A DNA stretch of 64,000 nucleotides from Paenibacillus sacheonensis. GTDB lineage: Bacteria > Bacillota > Bacilli > Paenibacillales > Paenibacillaceae. Position 1 is the stretch's first letter; every line of letters begins with the position of its first letter. Location: the NCBI RefSeq assembly GCF_009909195.1, contig NZ_JAAAMU010000004.1, forward strand, positions 124,001-188,000, given 5' to 3'. The position numbers were made by a program, and so were the translations under genes. A model generated the notes under the pieces. The model was not told the DNA's origin and searched no databases. It saw only the letters and a list, made by a program, of their open reading frames with translations. Shown here in pieces: positions 25,658 through 34,164 of the stretch.

Positions 25658-26329
25658 ATGTTTAAAGGTGTATACAACTGGATCGACGAACGTCTCGACA
25701 TTACGCCGATGTGGAGGGACGTGGCGGACCACGAGGTGCCTGAGCACGTTAACCCTGCTCATCACTTCTCCGCATTCGTGTACTGCTTCGGCGGATTGAC
25801 GTTTTTCATCACGGTTATTCAAATTCTGTCGGGGATGTTCCTGACGATGTACTTCGTGCCGGATATCATCAATGCCTACAAGAGCGTTGACTTCCTTCAG
25901 CATAAAGTCGCATTCGGCGGCATCGTCCGCGGCATGCATCACTGGGGCGCGAGTCTCGTTATCGTAATGATGTTCCTTCACACCCTTCGCGTTTTCTTCA
26001 CGGGTTCCTACAAGGCGCCTCGCGAGATGAACTGGGTTGTCGGCATGCTGATTTTCTTCATCATGCTGGGTCTAGGCTTCACGGGCTACCTGCTTCCATG
26101 GGATAACAAAGCCTACTTCGCGACGAAGGTCGGTATTCAAATCGCTGAATCGGTGCCGTATATCGGTACATACATCAAAGAATTGATGCAAGGCGGCGAG
26201 ATCGTAGGCGCTGAGACGTTGACCCGTTTCTTCGCGATTCACGTCTTCTTCCTCCCAGGCGCGCTGCTTGCGCTGCTGGCGGCTCACTTCTTTATGATCC
26301 GGAAGCAAGGTATTTCGGGCCCACTATAA
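25658..26329 (+). CDS. qcrB: Menaquinol:cytochrome c reductase cytochrome b6 subunit
   Basis: 223 aa, cytochrome b6 type with four main membrane helices. Heme-ligand histidines fall in FVYCFGGLTFF/GMHHWGASLVIVMMFLHTLRVF and in RFFAIHVFFLPGALLALLAAHFFMIRKQG; PREMNWVVG is the family signature. Length equals the short (b6) form, and the rest of cytochrome b is in qcrC. The ribosome site AAGGAGG precedes it. Confidence 0.97.
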   Translation: MFKGVYNWIDERLDITPMWRDVADHEVPEHVNPAHHFSAFVYCFGGLTFFITVIQILSGMFLTMYFVPDIINAYKSVDFLQHKVAFGGIVRGMHHWGASLVIVMMFLHTLRVFFTGSYKAPREMNWVVGMLIFFIMLGLGFTGYLLPWDNKAYFATKVGIQIAESVPYIGTYIKELMQGGEIVGAETLTRFFAIHVFFLPGALLALLAAHFFMIRKQGISGPL

Positions 26330-26351
26330 GCCGAAAGGAGGCATTTTGCGA

Positions 26352-27239
26352 ATGGCACACGGCCACAAATCGAACGAGAAAGTCGTATTCGTCGGTGACT
26401 CCCGGGTTCGTAAAAAAGCGTCTACAGGTCCTGTGACCCCACCAGACTATTCTGCTTACCCAGGCAAATCGGAAGCGTTCATTCCGAACTTCCTGCTGAA
26501 AGAATGGATGGTTGGCGTCGTCGTTCTCGTCGGGTTCCTCGTACTGACGATTTCCGAAGCGGCTCCGCTCGGATACCCGGCCGACCCTACGAATGCGTCT
26601 TTTATTCCGATGCCGGACTGGTACTTCCTGTTCCTGTATCAATTCCTTAAATTGCAATACGTGTCCAAGGATTACGTCGTACTCGGTACGGTCGGCATTC
26701 CGGGCGTAGCGTTCGGCGCTCTCCTGCTTGCACCATTCCTGGATACGGGCAAAGAGCGTCGTTTCTACAGACGTCCGATCACTTCGATCCTGATGTTCAT
26801 GTCGCTGATCTCGGTGTTCTACCTGACGAAGCAGTCATGGGATCACTACGAGCACGAGCTGAAGATCACGAACTCGGTTCCGGAGCATATTACCCGGGAA
26901 GAGAAAGCGCGCGAGGCAGCGGAAGAGGCGGCCAAAGCCGGCTTGCCTGCCGGATCGCCACCGCCGGAAATTCCGCTTGTTGAAGCGAAGGATCCTACTG
27001 CTACGGCGATCATTGAGAAAGCAAAGTGCGTTCAATGTCACGGCACTGATCTCAAAGGCAACGATGCCGCAGGTATTCCGTCGTTCCATGGCATTGGGGA
27101 CAAATTCAGCAAAGAAGAGCTTGTCGATATCGTGACGAACGGCAAAGACAACATGCCTTCCTTCAAGGATACGCTGTCCGCCGAAGAAATCGATCAATTG
27201 ACGACTTGGCTCTCGAAGCAAAAAGCTCCTGCCAAATAA
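26352..27239 (+). CDS. qcrC: Menaquinol:cytochrome c reductase subunit IV fused to cytochrome c
   Basis: 295 aa. Residues about 50-175 form the subunit IV part with membrane helices (WMVGVVVLVGFLVLTISEAAP, PDWYFLFLYQFLKL with the PDWY motif of the quinol site, then GALLLAPFLDTG). A hinge rich in Glu and Ala leads to a C-terminal cytochrome c domain with heme motif C226-V-Q-C229-H230 and a distal Met in NMPSF. This fusion is typical of Bacillales b6c complexes. ATG 26352 is preferred over TTG 26346 because AAAGGAGG lies 10 bases upstream. Confidence 0.95.
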   Translation: MAHGHKSNEKVVFVGDSRVRKKASTGPVTPPDYSAYPGKSEAFIPNFLLKEWMVGVVVLVGFLVLTISEAAPLGYPADPTNASFIPMPDWYFLFLYQFLKLQYVSKDYVVLGTVGIPGVAFGALLLAPFLDTGKERRFYRRPITSILMFMSLISVFYLTKQSWDHYEHELKITNSVPEHITREEKAREAAEEAAKAGLPAGSPPPEIPLVEAKDPTATAIIEKAKCVQCHGTDLKGNDAAGIPSFHGIGDKFSKEELVDIVTNGKDNMPSFKDTLSAEEIDQLTTWLSKQKAPAK

Positions 27240-27256
27240 GCATAGCAGCACATGAC

Positions 27257-27290
27257 AAAAACCTGATCGCTACAGACGATCAGGTTTTTT
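27257..27290 (+). terminator. Terminator of the qcrABC operon
   Basis: AACCTGATCG (27260-27269) with CGATCAGGTT (27277-27286), 7-base loop, then T-run; A's before the stem allow extension. Confidence 0.9.
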
Positions 27291-27322
27291 CCACATCGGA
27301 CTCTTTCTAAGGAGGGTATACG

Positions 27323-27958
27323 TTGAAAGCAGCCGCATTACCGTGGCATCGAGATTGGCTAGCCAACCGTACGATTATATGGCTTTTGTTCATCGTTAAC
27401 ACGCTGGGTACTGTATACGGTTACATCTGGTATGGCTCGCAGATGGAATATACCGTGGAGAGGCAATCCGCCTGGCAGGTAATCTTTGTACCTGACAGCC
27501 CGACGGCAAGCTTGTTTTTTACATTGTCATTGTTGTTCCTGCTGTTTCCCCGGCTAGTCAAGCCCAACCTGATCGGTATCGGCATCCGCTCCATTATCGA
27601 AGCGCTTGGCGTCGTTACTTCCATTAAGTACGGCATTTGGGCAGTTACGATGATTATGGCCGGCGCCGCGCAAGGCGACCATTTGCAATGGGAGCATTAT
27701 ATGCTGATGGTTTCGCACCTTGGCATGGCGGTTGAGGCGGTATTATTCGTGCGGTATATGGTATTCGGACGGTTCATGGCCTTTCTTGCGCTTTGCTGGT
27801 TGTTAGTGAACGATACGATCGACTATACCTACTTCGTATTTCCTTGGCTTCCGGACGTGCTCGAAAACGATTTGTCGGCGATCCAGTCCTTTACCATGGG
27901 TCTGTCCGTGCTTAGCCTGCTCCTGACCTGGCTGTTTATCTCCTTGCGCAAGGTCTAA
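27323..27958 (+). CDS. ypjA: YpjA-like DUF1405 membrane protein
   Basis: 211 aa, TTG start with AAGGAGGG upstream. About six hydrophobic helices (IIWLLFIVNTLGTVYGYIWYG, LFFTLSLLFLLF, MLMVSHLGMAVEAVLFV, FMAFLALCWLLVNDTIDY, SFTMGLSVLSLLLTWLFI). Length, topology and position right after qcrC match YpjA of B. subtilis. No biochemical role is known for the family. Confidence 0.85.
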   Translation: MKAAALPWHRDWLANRTIIWLLFIVNTLGTVYGYIWYGSQMEYTVERQSAWQVIFVPDSPTASLFFTLSLLFLLFPRLVKPNLIGIGIRSIIEALGVVTSIKYGIWAVTMIMAGAAQGDHLQWEHYMLMVSHLGMAVEAVLFVRYMVFGRFMAFLALCWLLVNDTIDYTYFVFPWLPDVLENDLSAIQSFTMGLSVLSLLLTWLFISLRKV

Positions 27959-28000
27959 GTTGGGACATCCCTCCATACGATGTTAGGGGAGGGATGTTGC

Positions 28001-28927
28001 ATGAAGGCATCGTCAATTTACGCGCTGGCCTGCGTCGGCGTAATCCTTGTTCTCGTTTCAAGCTGCAGCTTGAACGACAAGCCGAACTTTACCATCGTGA
28101 AATCGGCAATCGGGGCAGCGGCAGAACCGTCGGAGTCCGCCGCGCTGGAACAGCTGAGCAGCTGGTCGGATGCCTTGTATGCAGCCGCGAATCAATCCAA
28201 TCGCCAAGAAGCCTATTTGCTGTTGCAGCGCATAGAGGAATTGGCAGCGACCGACGACGTTCGCAAGACGGGAACGCCAGCGGGATGGCATGCTTTCGAT
28301 CTCAGCTTGCAAGCCGCTAAGAAAGCGATGTCCGAGAAAGGGACAACCACGCTCTGGTATACGGAAGCCGCCAGGCTGAAGCTTGCGAGCGATGCCGTGA
28401 ATCGGCCGGAAGCTCCGTTATGGCTGCAGTACGAAGGCGTGCTTCGGGATGATTCCCAGCGGATTCTGACAGCCTGGCAGTCGCAGATCGAAGACCGCGC
28501 CATGGCGGCGGAAGCGGCGATCGGCATATACGGTGAGCACCTTGACCGTCTGGAAGTCGCCGCGCTGATGCAGCGGGATGCCGGTGAGCTGGAAGCCGTC
28601 AGGGAACGGCTCGACTATATGAAAGAAGTCGTGAAGGCCGTGGGCTCAGGTCAACTGCGCCACGAGACCGTGAATTCCGCTCTGGATCGCGTCAATGCCT
28701 CAGCCAGCGCGTTGTTCAAGGATCCGAGCGATGAAGGGGAACCGGCCGTTGCGGAAGCGATACCGCCCGGGGTAACCGTCGGGCAGCGCAGGGAAGGCAG
28801 CATGCAGCTTGCGGAGATGTTCATCGCGGCATTCGTAATGGGGGTTCTCGGCTTCGCCGGATGGCGCAAATACCGTGGCGGCCAGGAGAAAGGCATTCCG
28901 ATCTCGCGGAATAAATTCAACGGATAA
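28001..28927 (+). CDS. ypjB: YpjB-like sporulation-associated protein
   Basis: 308 aa. The N-terminal signal segment (IYALACVGVILVLVSSC) has a lipobox-like VSSC; the C-terminus has one membrane helix (MFIAAFVMGVLGFAGW) followed by basic residues. The middle is alpha-helical. This signal/soluble/C-terminal anchor layout and the position between ypjA and ypjC match the YpjB family, annotated as sporulation protein. ATG 28001 follows AGGGGAGGG by 7 bases. Confidence 0.78.
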   Translation: MKASSIYALACVGVILVLVSSCSLNDKPNFTIVKSAIGAAAEPSESAALEQLSSWSDALYAAANQSNRQEAYLLLQRIEELAATDDVRKTGTPAGWHAFDLSLQAAKKAMSEKGTTTLWYTEAARLKLASDAVNRPEAPLWLQYEGVLRDDSQRILTAWQSQIEDRAMAAEAAIGIYGEHLDRLEVAALMQRDAGELEAVRERLDYMKEVVKAVGSGQLRHETVNSALDRVNASASALFKDPSDEGEPAVAEAIPPGVTVGQRREGSMQLAEMFIAAFVMGVLGFAGWRKYRGGQEKGIPISRNKFNG

Positions 28928-28932
28928 AATGA

Positions 28933-28962
28933 AATAACCGGCCCTTGGGCCGGTTATTCTTC
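28933..28962. terminator. Shared bidirectional terminator between convergent ypjB and ypjC
   Basis: AATAACCGGCC (28933-28943) and GGCCGGTTATT (28948-28958) with a 4-base loop. The ypjC stop codon (minus strand, 28954-28956) lies inside the stem. Confidence 0.8.
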
Positions 28963-29820
28963 TTTAAAGCCTTCTCCAAGGACCTCGTGCACGTCATTGA
29001 TGATGACGAATGCCCGGGGATCGATGCTGCGTACGATAAACTTGAGCATTCTGATCTCATGGCGTGCGACGACGCAGTAGACTACTTGCTTGGGCTTGCC
29101 CGAGAAGGCGCCTTTAGCGGGAAAGATCGTGACGCCCCGGTCCATTTCCTTCGTAATCTTCAGCCCCATCTCGTCGCCGAATTCCGTGACGATCGAGAAT
29201 TCCTTCGCAGCATAGGCGCCTTCCTGGATAAAGTCGATCAGCTTCGAGGCGATGAATACAGCGACGAGCGTATAGAGCACTTTCTCCTTCGGAATGTAGA
29301 GCAGCGACAAGCCGATAATGACGATATCAAGCGTCAGTATAACTTGTCCCATGCTCCAGCCCTTGAGCTTGGTGGCGATGCGCGCGATGATATCGACGCC
29401 GCCGGTCGTGCCGCCGAAGCGAAATACGATGCCGAGCCCGATGCCAAGCGTAACGCCGGCATATAGAACGGCCAGTATGTAATCGTTGGAGGTGCGAAAC
29501 GGCACAATCCAGCCGATCGCGATCAGTTTCTCCATGAGTGCTAGAAAGACCGAAAGGGATACTGCGCCGAACACCGTATAGCCAGTTTGGGATTTACCGA
29601 GTATGCGCCATCCCACGAGGAACAGAGGAATGTTAAGCACGAGCGTCGATATCGACAATGGCCAGCCGAGCGAATAATTAAGCAGGATGGCGATACCCGT
29701 AACGCCGCCTTCCATTAACTGATTGGGGAGCAGGAAATAATGGAGACCAAAAGCATAAATCGCGGTTCCGAGCATGACGGGAATTAAGTTGCGCAACGTT
29801 TGCAGCGTAATGATTTTCAA
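28954..29820 (-). CDS. ypjC: YitT-family membrane protein (YpjC-like)
   Basis: 288 aa, TTG start at 29820 with AAAGGAG 8 bases upstream on the minus strand; the frame is open to 29931 but that extension lacks a ribosome site. Five to six helices (LIPVMLGTAIYAFGLHYFLLP, GVTGIAILLNYSLGWP, LAVLYAGVTLGIGLGIVFRFGGTTGGVDIIARI), then a cytoplasmic DUF2179 domain at the C-terminus (about 215-288: AYAAKEFSIVTEFGDEMGLKI, YCVVARHEIRMLKFIVRSIDP). Function of the family is unclear. It is the first minus-strand gene in an otherwise plus-strand region. Confidence 0.88.
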   Translation of the reverse strand: MKIITLQTLRNLIPVMLGTAIYAFGLHYFLLPNQLMEGGVTGIAILLNYSLGWPLSISTLVLNIPLFLVGWRILGKSQTGYTVFGAVSLSVFLALMEKLIAIGWIVPFRTSNDYILAVLYAGVTLGIGLGIVFRFGGTTGGVDIIARIATKLKGWSMGQVILTLDIVIIGLSLLYIPKEKVLYTLVAVFIASKLIDFIQEGAYAAKEFSIVTEFGDEMGLKITKEMDRGVTIFPAKGAFSGKPKQVVYCVVARHEIRMLKFIVRSIDPRAFVIINDVHEVLGEGFKEE

Positions 29821-29969
29821 AGGGATAAGCTCCTTTCGTATGTCGCTGGCGTAAATGAGAGCTACAACATAGTATGTCTCTTTACCCGGAAAGTCAAAAG
29901 CATTGTTTTCAGATACGGTTTGATATAACATATGAAGGGAAACCTCATGGACGGAGAGGAGCTGGAATC

Positions 29970-30305
29970 TTGTCGCAAAAGTCGCTCGCAGACATACAAA
30001 AAGAGGTTGACGCCTACATATCGCAATTCAAAGAAGGCTATTTCAGCCCGCTCTCGATGCTGGCCCGCATGAGCGAGGAGGTCGGGGAACTCGCCCGCGA
30101 AGTGAATCATCATTACGGCGAGAAACCGAAAAAGACGGACGAGGCGGACAACTCCATCGAGATGGAATTGGGCGATATCCTTTTTATCGTCATTTGTTTC
30201 GCCAATTCTTTGGGCATTGACTTGACCGAAGCGCATGATCAGGTCATGAATAAATTCAATACCCGGGACGCGAACCGCTGGACGAGAAAAAACGTCGAAC
30301 CGTAA
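29970..30305 (+). CDS. ypjD: MazG-like nucleotide pyrophosphohydrolase
   Basis: 111 aa, exactly the B. subtilis YpjD length, with a TTG start preceded by GAGAGGAG. It carries the all-alpha NTP pyrophosphohydrolase motif: LARMSEEVGELAREVNHHYG (EExxE) and IEMELGDILFIVICFAN (ExxD) form the Mg2+ site. It probably hydrolyses aberrant nucleotides. Position before dapB is as in B. subtilis. Confidence 0.9.
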   Translation: MSQKSLADIQKEVDAYISQFKEGYFSPLSMLARMSEEVGELAREVNHHYGEKPKKTDEADNSIEMELGDILFIVICFANSLGIDLTEAHDQVMNKFNTRDANRWTRKNVEP

Positions 30306-30359
30306 GCCGAGTTTCTACATATGCTGTACCATCAACCTGTGTACAAGGAGGATGGGCGG

Positions 30360-30908
30360 ATGGAAATAGAAAGCAGCATCAAAAAAGCTTACGAAGCCAT
30401 CCTGAGCGGCGATTTTGAACTGGCGATCCAACGGTTCGAGGAAGCAATCGAGCTGGAACCGGACAACGGAGCGGTCTATTATAAATGCTCGATAACCTGT
30501 GCGCGCAGCGGTAAATGGCAAAAGGCGCTTCACTACGCGGAACAGGCCGTGCTGCTGGACTCGGGACATGAAGAATACGACTATCATCTCCAAACGGTCA
30601 GAGCGAAAGCAATGGTCAGCGAAGCGGAACAGCTGCTGTCGCAGTCGTCGCCCGTCAAAACGGATCAAGCGCTGTCGATGTTAATCGAGGCGTCTCGCAT
30701 GGATCCGTTGAATATGGAGGCGCTGCTGCTGCTTGGCACGATCTATGCTTCGCTGCGAAGATACGATGAGGGCGCTGCCTACGCGAGGGAAGCCGTCAGG
30801 CTCGAGCCCGAGCATGCCGCGGCGCGCAGCTTATATATGGAGCTGAAACGCAAGAGCAGAGCGCTCCGCGCATACGGCCAGCGAAGTAAACGGAAAAGGA
30901 ACAGGTGA
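30360..30908 (+). CDS. TPR-repeat protein
   Basis: 182 aa, ATG 30360 after AAGGAGG. At least three tetratricopeptide-like repeats are visible: about residues 5-38 (KKAYEAILSGDFELAIQRFEEAIELEPDN), 39-72 (VYYKCSITCARSGKWQKALHYAEQAVLLD) and 125-158 (EALLLLGTIYASLRRYDEGAAYAREAVRLEPEH), then a very basic tail (KRKSRALRAYGQRSKRKR). TPRs bind partner proteins; the partner is unknown. It overlaps the dapB region and is probably co-transcribed with mazG. Confidence 0.8.
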   Translation: MEIESSIKKAYEAILSGDFELAIQRFEEAIELEPDNGAVYYKCSITCARSGKWQKALHYAEQAVLLDSGHEEYDYHLQTVRAKAMVSEAEQLLSQSSPVKTDQALSMLIEASRMDPLNMEALLLLGTIYASLRRYDEGAAYAREAVRLEPEHAAARSLYMELKRKSRALRAYGQRSKRKRNR

Positions 30909-30913
30909 CAACG

Positions 30914-31720
30914 ATGGCGGGAGAACAAATTCGAGTTGCAGTAACAGGAGCCAGCGGGCGCATGGGCCGAGAGGTCGTCAAAATGGTCCTTCAAGACGAA
31001 GGCCTTGCGCTAGCTGCAGCAATCAGCCCTTCCGCAGGACCGGTCGATGCGGGAACGCTCGTCGGTCTTGCGCCATGCGGCGTGACGGTACAAGCCGACC
31101 TTGAAACCGCTTTGAAAGAAGCAAGCGCGGATGTTCTGGTCGACTTTACCGTGCCGCATACCGCTTATGACAATACGAGCTTGTCCATAACCTACGGCGT
31201 GCGTCCCATTATCGGAACGACCGGCTTGACGCCGGAACAGATGTCCGAGCTGGACGAGCTGTGCAAACAGAAAGGCATTGGATGCTTGGTGGCGCCGAAT
31301 TTCTCGATCGGGGCTATTCTAATGATGAAATTCGCCGCTCAGGCTGCCAAATATATGCCGCATGTTGAAATTATCGAATATCACGGCGATCAGAAGCTGG
31401 ATGCGCCGTCGGGCACGTCCATCAAAACAGCCGAACTGATCTCCGAAGCCCGTCAAGAGCTGCGTCAAGGCAATCCCAACGAGAAAGAAATCATCGAAGG
31501 CGCCCGCGGGGGTTATTATGACGGATTCCGTATACATAGCGTAAGGCTGCCGGGCGTATTCGCCCAGCAGGAAGTCGTCTTTGGCGGTTACGGCCAAACC
31601 TTGAAAATTCGCCATGATTCCTATGAGCGCGCGGGTTATATGCCTGGCGTAAGCGCAGCTTGCAAGAAAGTAATGACTTATACCGGACTTATTTACGGGT
31701 TTGAGCATTTGATGGACTAG
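30914..31720 (+). CDS. dapB: 4-hydroxy-tetrahydrodipicolinate reductase
   Basis: 268 aa from ATG 30914 (GTG 30905 is an alternative start). It acts in lysine and diaminopimelate synthesis. NAD(P)-binding [14 protein letters not shown] at the N-terminus; [23 protein letters not shown]; catalytic [18 protein letters not shown]. The catalytic His and the Lys four residues later are kept, but the second His of the usual HH pair is Gly here. C-terminal helices are of normal length. Confidence 0.95.
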   Translation: MAGEQIRVAVTGASGRMGREVVKMVLQDEGLALAAAISPSAGPVDAGTLVGLAPCGVTVQADLETALKEASADVLVDFTVPHTAYDNTSLSITYGVRPIIGTTGLTPEQMSELDELCKQKGIGCLVAPNFSIGAILMMKFAAQAAKYMPHVEIIEYHGDQKLDAPSGTSIKTAELISEARQELRQGNPNEKEIIEGARGGYYDGFRIHSVRLPGVFAQQEVVFGGYGQTLKIRHDSYERAGYMPGVSAACKKVMTYTGLIYGFEHLMD

Positions 31721-31782
31721 CTGTCCGAACAGCCTGCCAATCGAGAGAGCTTGCGGACGATCAAGAGAGGAGTGCGGCGAGG

Positions 31783-32199
31783 TTGAACATCGCGTTTATT
31801 GCACATGATCGAAAAAAAGATGAAATGGTAAACTTTGTTACGGCTTACGAACATGTTTTTGAAGGGCATCAGTTATATTCCACGGGCACGACGGGACTTC
31901 GAATCATGGAGCAGACCAAGCTGAATCTGCATCGTTTCATGTCCGGACCGCTCGGGGGCGACCAGCAGATTGGCGCGCTCGTGGCGCAAAATGAAATGGA
32001 TTTGATCATCTTCCTGCGGGATCCGCTGATGGCGCAGCCGCATGAGCCGGACATCATCGCGCTGCTTCGTTTGTGCGACGTGCAGGGCATTCCCGTGGCG
32101 ACGAACGTGGCGACGGGCGAGCTGCTCGTCAGAGCGCTCCAGCGCGGCGATTTTGCATGGCGGGAGCTTGTACATAAATATAAACCGGGTGAAGCGTAA
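31783..32199 (+). CDS. mgsA: Methylglyoxal synthase
   Basis: 138 aa, TTG start. It converts dihydroxyacetone phosphate to methylglyoxal and phosphate. [16 protein letters not shown] at the N-terminus, STGTTG phosphate loop near residue 44, [14 protein letters not shown] and [16 protein letters not shown] (catalytic Asp) are diagnostic. Its TAA overlaps the bshB1 ATG by one base; the bacillithiol system next door handles methylglyoxal. Confidence 0.96.
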   Translation: MNIAFIAHDRKKDEMVNFVTAYEHVFEGHQLYSTGTTGLRIMEQTKLNLHRFMSGPLGGDQQIGALVAQNEMDLIIFLRDPLMAQPHEPDIIALLRLCDVQGIPVATNVATGELLVRALQRGDFAWRELVHKYKPGEA

Positions 32200-32897
32200 T
32201 GATGGAAACCGTTGATTTTCTAGCTTTCGGCGCGCATCCCGACGACGTGGAAATCGGCATGGGCGGTACGATCGCCAAGCATGCGGTGCAAGGTTACCGC
32301 ATCGCGGTCTGTGACTTGACCGAAGCTGAGATGTCCTCCAACGGCACCGTGGAAACGAGGCGGCAAGAAGCCGCTGAAGCTTCCGCGGTGCTTGGTCTAT
32401 CGCACCGATCCGTCCTGCGTCTGCCGGACAGAGGGCTGACCGGCTCCGAGGAACAACTGCAGGCGATCGTTCGTGAAATTCGCCGTCTGCGGCCGCGAAT
32501 CGTATTTGCGCCTTATTGGGATGACCGCCATCCGGATCATGTTGCTTGCAGCAGGCTGATCGAGGAAGCGGTCTTCAATGCGAAGCTGCGCAATTATTTG
32601 CCGGGCGTTCCGCCTGTACAAGTCGAGCAGCTGTACTATTATTTTATTAACGACAGCGGAAATGTCAGCCTTATTACGGATATCAGCGATCAGATCGGCA
32701 CGAAGCTTGAGGCGCTGAAAGCTTACCGTTCGCAATTCGCGCCTCCCGCGCCAGGCGAAGACCGCGTGCAAACCCCGCTTACGGACCGTTATATCCAACG
32801 GGTCGAAGCTCGGGACATGCTGCTGGGTCAAACGCGCGGTTGGGCGCATGCGGAAGGATTTGCAATTCGGCGCCCGCATGCGGTAACGTTGTTTTAG
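32199..32897 (+). CDS. bshB1: Bacillithiol biosynthesis deacetylase BshB1
   Basis: 232 aa, LmbE-like zinc deacetylase. It removes acetyl from GlcNAc-malate. Zinc ligands lie in FGAHPDDVEIGMGGTIA (His14, Asp17 from the first Met) and in WDDRHPDHVACSRLI. Directly coupled to mgsA and 82 bases from bshA. Confidence 0.94.
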   Translation: MMETVDFLAFGAHPDDVEIGMGGTIAKHAVQGYRIAVCDLTEAEMSSNGTVETRRQEAAEASAVLGLSHRSVLRLPDRGLTGSEEQLQAIVREIRRLRPRIVFAPYWDDRHPDHVACSRLIEEAVFNAKLRNYLPGVPPVQVEQLYYYFINDSGNVSLITDISDQIGTKLEALKAYRSQFAPPAPGEDRVQTPLTDRYIQRVEARDMLLGQTRGWAHAEGFAIRRPHAVTLF

Positions 32898-32979
32898 AGC
32901 CGCCCGATAACGGGAGGCGTTGTAGAGTCAGCCGATCGCCGCATAGACATAGGTAGTGAACGAACTGGAGGTGTAACGC

Positions 32980-34140
32980 ATGACTAGACGACTGAAAATC
33001 GGAATCACGTGCTATCCCACGCTTGGAGGCTCCGGCGTCGTAGCTACGGAGCTCGGCAAGCTTCTTGCGGAGAAAGGGCATGAGATTCACTTTATTACGC
33101 ACAGCGTTCCTTTCAGGCTGGGCCAATTTCAAAAAAACATTTTTTATCATGAAGTCGAAGTCAACGATTATTACGTGTTCAAATATCCGCCGTACGACTT
33201 GTCGCTTGCCAGCAAGATGGCGCAGGTCGTCAAGATGCAGAATCTCGACATTCTCCACGTGCATTACGCCATTCCGCATGCCGTCTGCGCTTTCTTGGCG
33301 AAGGAGATGGTCGGCGGCAACCTGCGTACGGTGACAACGCTGCACGGTACGGACATCACGGTGCTGGCGCAGGACGAGTCGATCAAGGATCTCATTCGGA
33401 TGGGCATTAACAAAAGCGATGCCGTTACCGCCGTGTCGAAAGACCTGATCCGCGAAACGCGAGAACTGCTCGATATCGAGAAGCCGATCGAGCTGACGTA
33501 TAACTTCGTCGACAAACGGGTTTACTTCCCGCGGGAGTGCAGCTCGCTGCGCAGCGACTTTGCAACGAAGGACGAGAAGATCCTGATGCATATCTCTAAC
33601 TTCAGACCGGTCAAACGGCTTCAGGACGTCGTCGATGTCTTCGCCAAAGTAGTGAAAGAGGTGCCGAGCAAGCTGCTGCTCGTCGGGGAAGGACCGGATC
33701 TGCCGAAAGTGCAGGCACGGATTCGTCAACTGGGGCTTCAGGACCGCGTCCATTTCCTTGGCAAGCAGGACGATGTCGCGCAAGTGATTTCCATAGCTGA
33801 TGTCATGCTCCTTCCATCCGAGAAGGAGAGCTTCGGCTTGGTAGCGCTCGAAGCGATGGCTTGCGGCGTTCCTACGATCGGCTCGATCGCCGGAGGAATA
33901 CCGGAACTGGTGACTCACGGAGAGACGGGATACCTGTCGACGATCGGCGATACGGATGATATGGCTTACAATGCCATTAAGCTGCTTCGCAACGATGTTC
34001 TCTACCGCCAAGTTCGCGAGGCATGCCTGAACCGGGCGCGGCGCCAGTTCTGCAACGACCTCATCACGGCCGAATACGAACGGATTTACTATAAGACGCT
34101 CGGCATCGAAGCGGATATTCCCGAGCCGGTATGCGAATAA
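32980..34140 (+). CDS. bshA: GlcNAc-malate glycosyltransferase BshA
   Basis: 386 aa, GT4 family. First step of bacillithiol synthesis, joining UDP-GlcNAc and L-malate. GITCYPTLGGSGVVATELG near residue 6 is the BshA N-terminal signature; the donor-site motif EKESFGLVALEAMACGVP has the EX7E pair. TLHGTDITVL and HISNFRPVKRLQDVV are also typical. Strong GGAGGTG site before ATG. Confidence 0.95.
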   Translation: MTRRLKIGITCYPTLGGSGVVATELGKLLAEKGHEIHFITHSVPFRLGQFQKNIFYHEVEVNDYYVFKYPPYDLSLASKMAQVVKMQNLDILHVHYAIPHAVCAFLAKEMVGGNLRTVTTLHGTDITVLAQDESIKDLIRMGINKSDAVTAVSKDLIRETRELLDIEKPIELTYNFVDKRVYFPRECSSLRSDFATKDEKILMHISNFRPVKRLQDVVDVFAKVVKEVPSKLLLVGEGPDLPKVQARIRQLGLQDRVHFLGKQDDVAQVISIADVMLLPSEKESFGLVALEAMACGVPTIGSIAGGIPELVTHGETGYLSTIGDTDDMAYNAIKLLRNDVLYRQVREACLNRARRQFCNDLITAEYERIYYKTLGIEADIPEPVCE

Positions 34141-34164
34141 AGCCATAGATAGGAGGGAGAGCCG

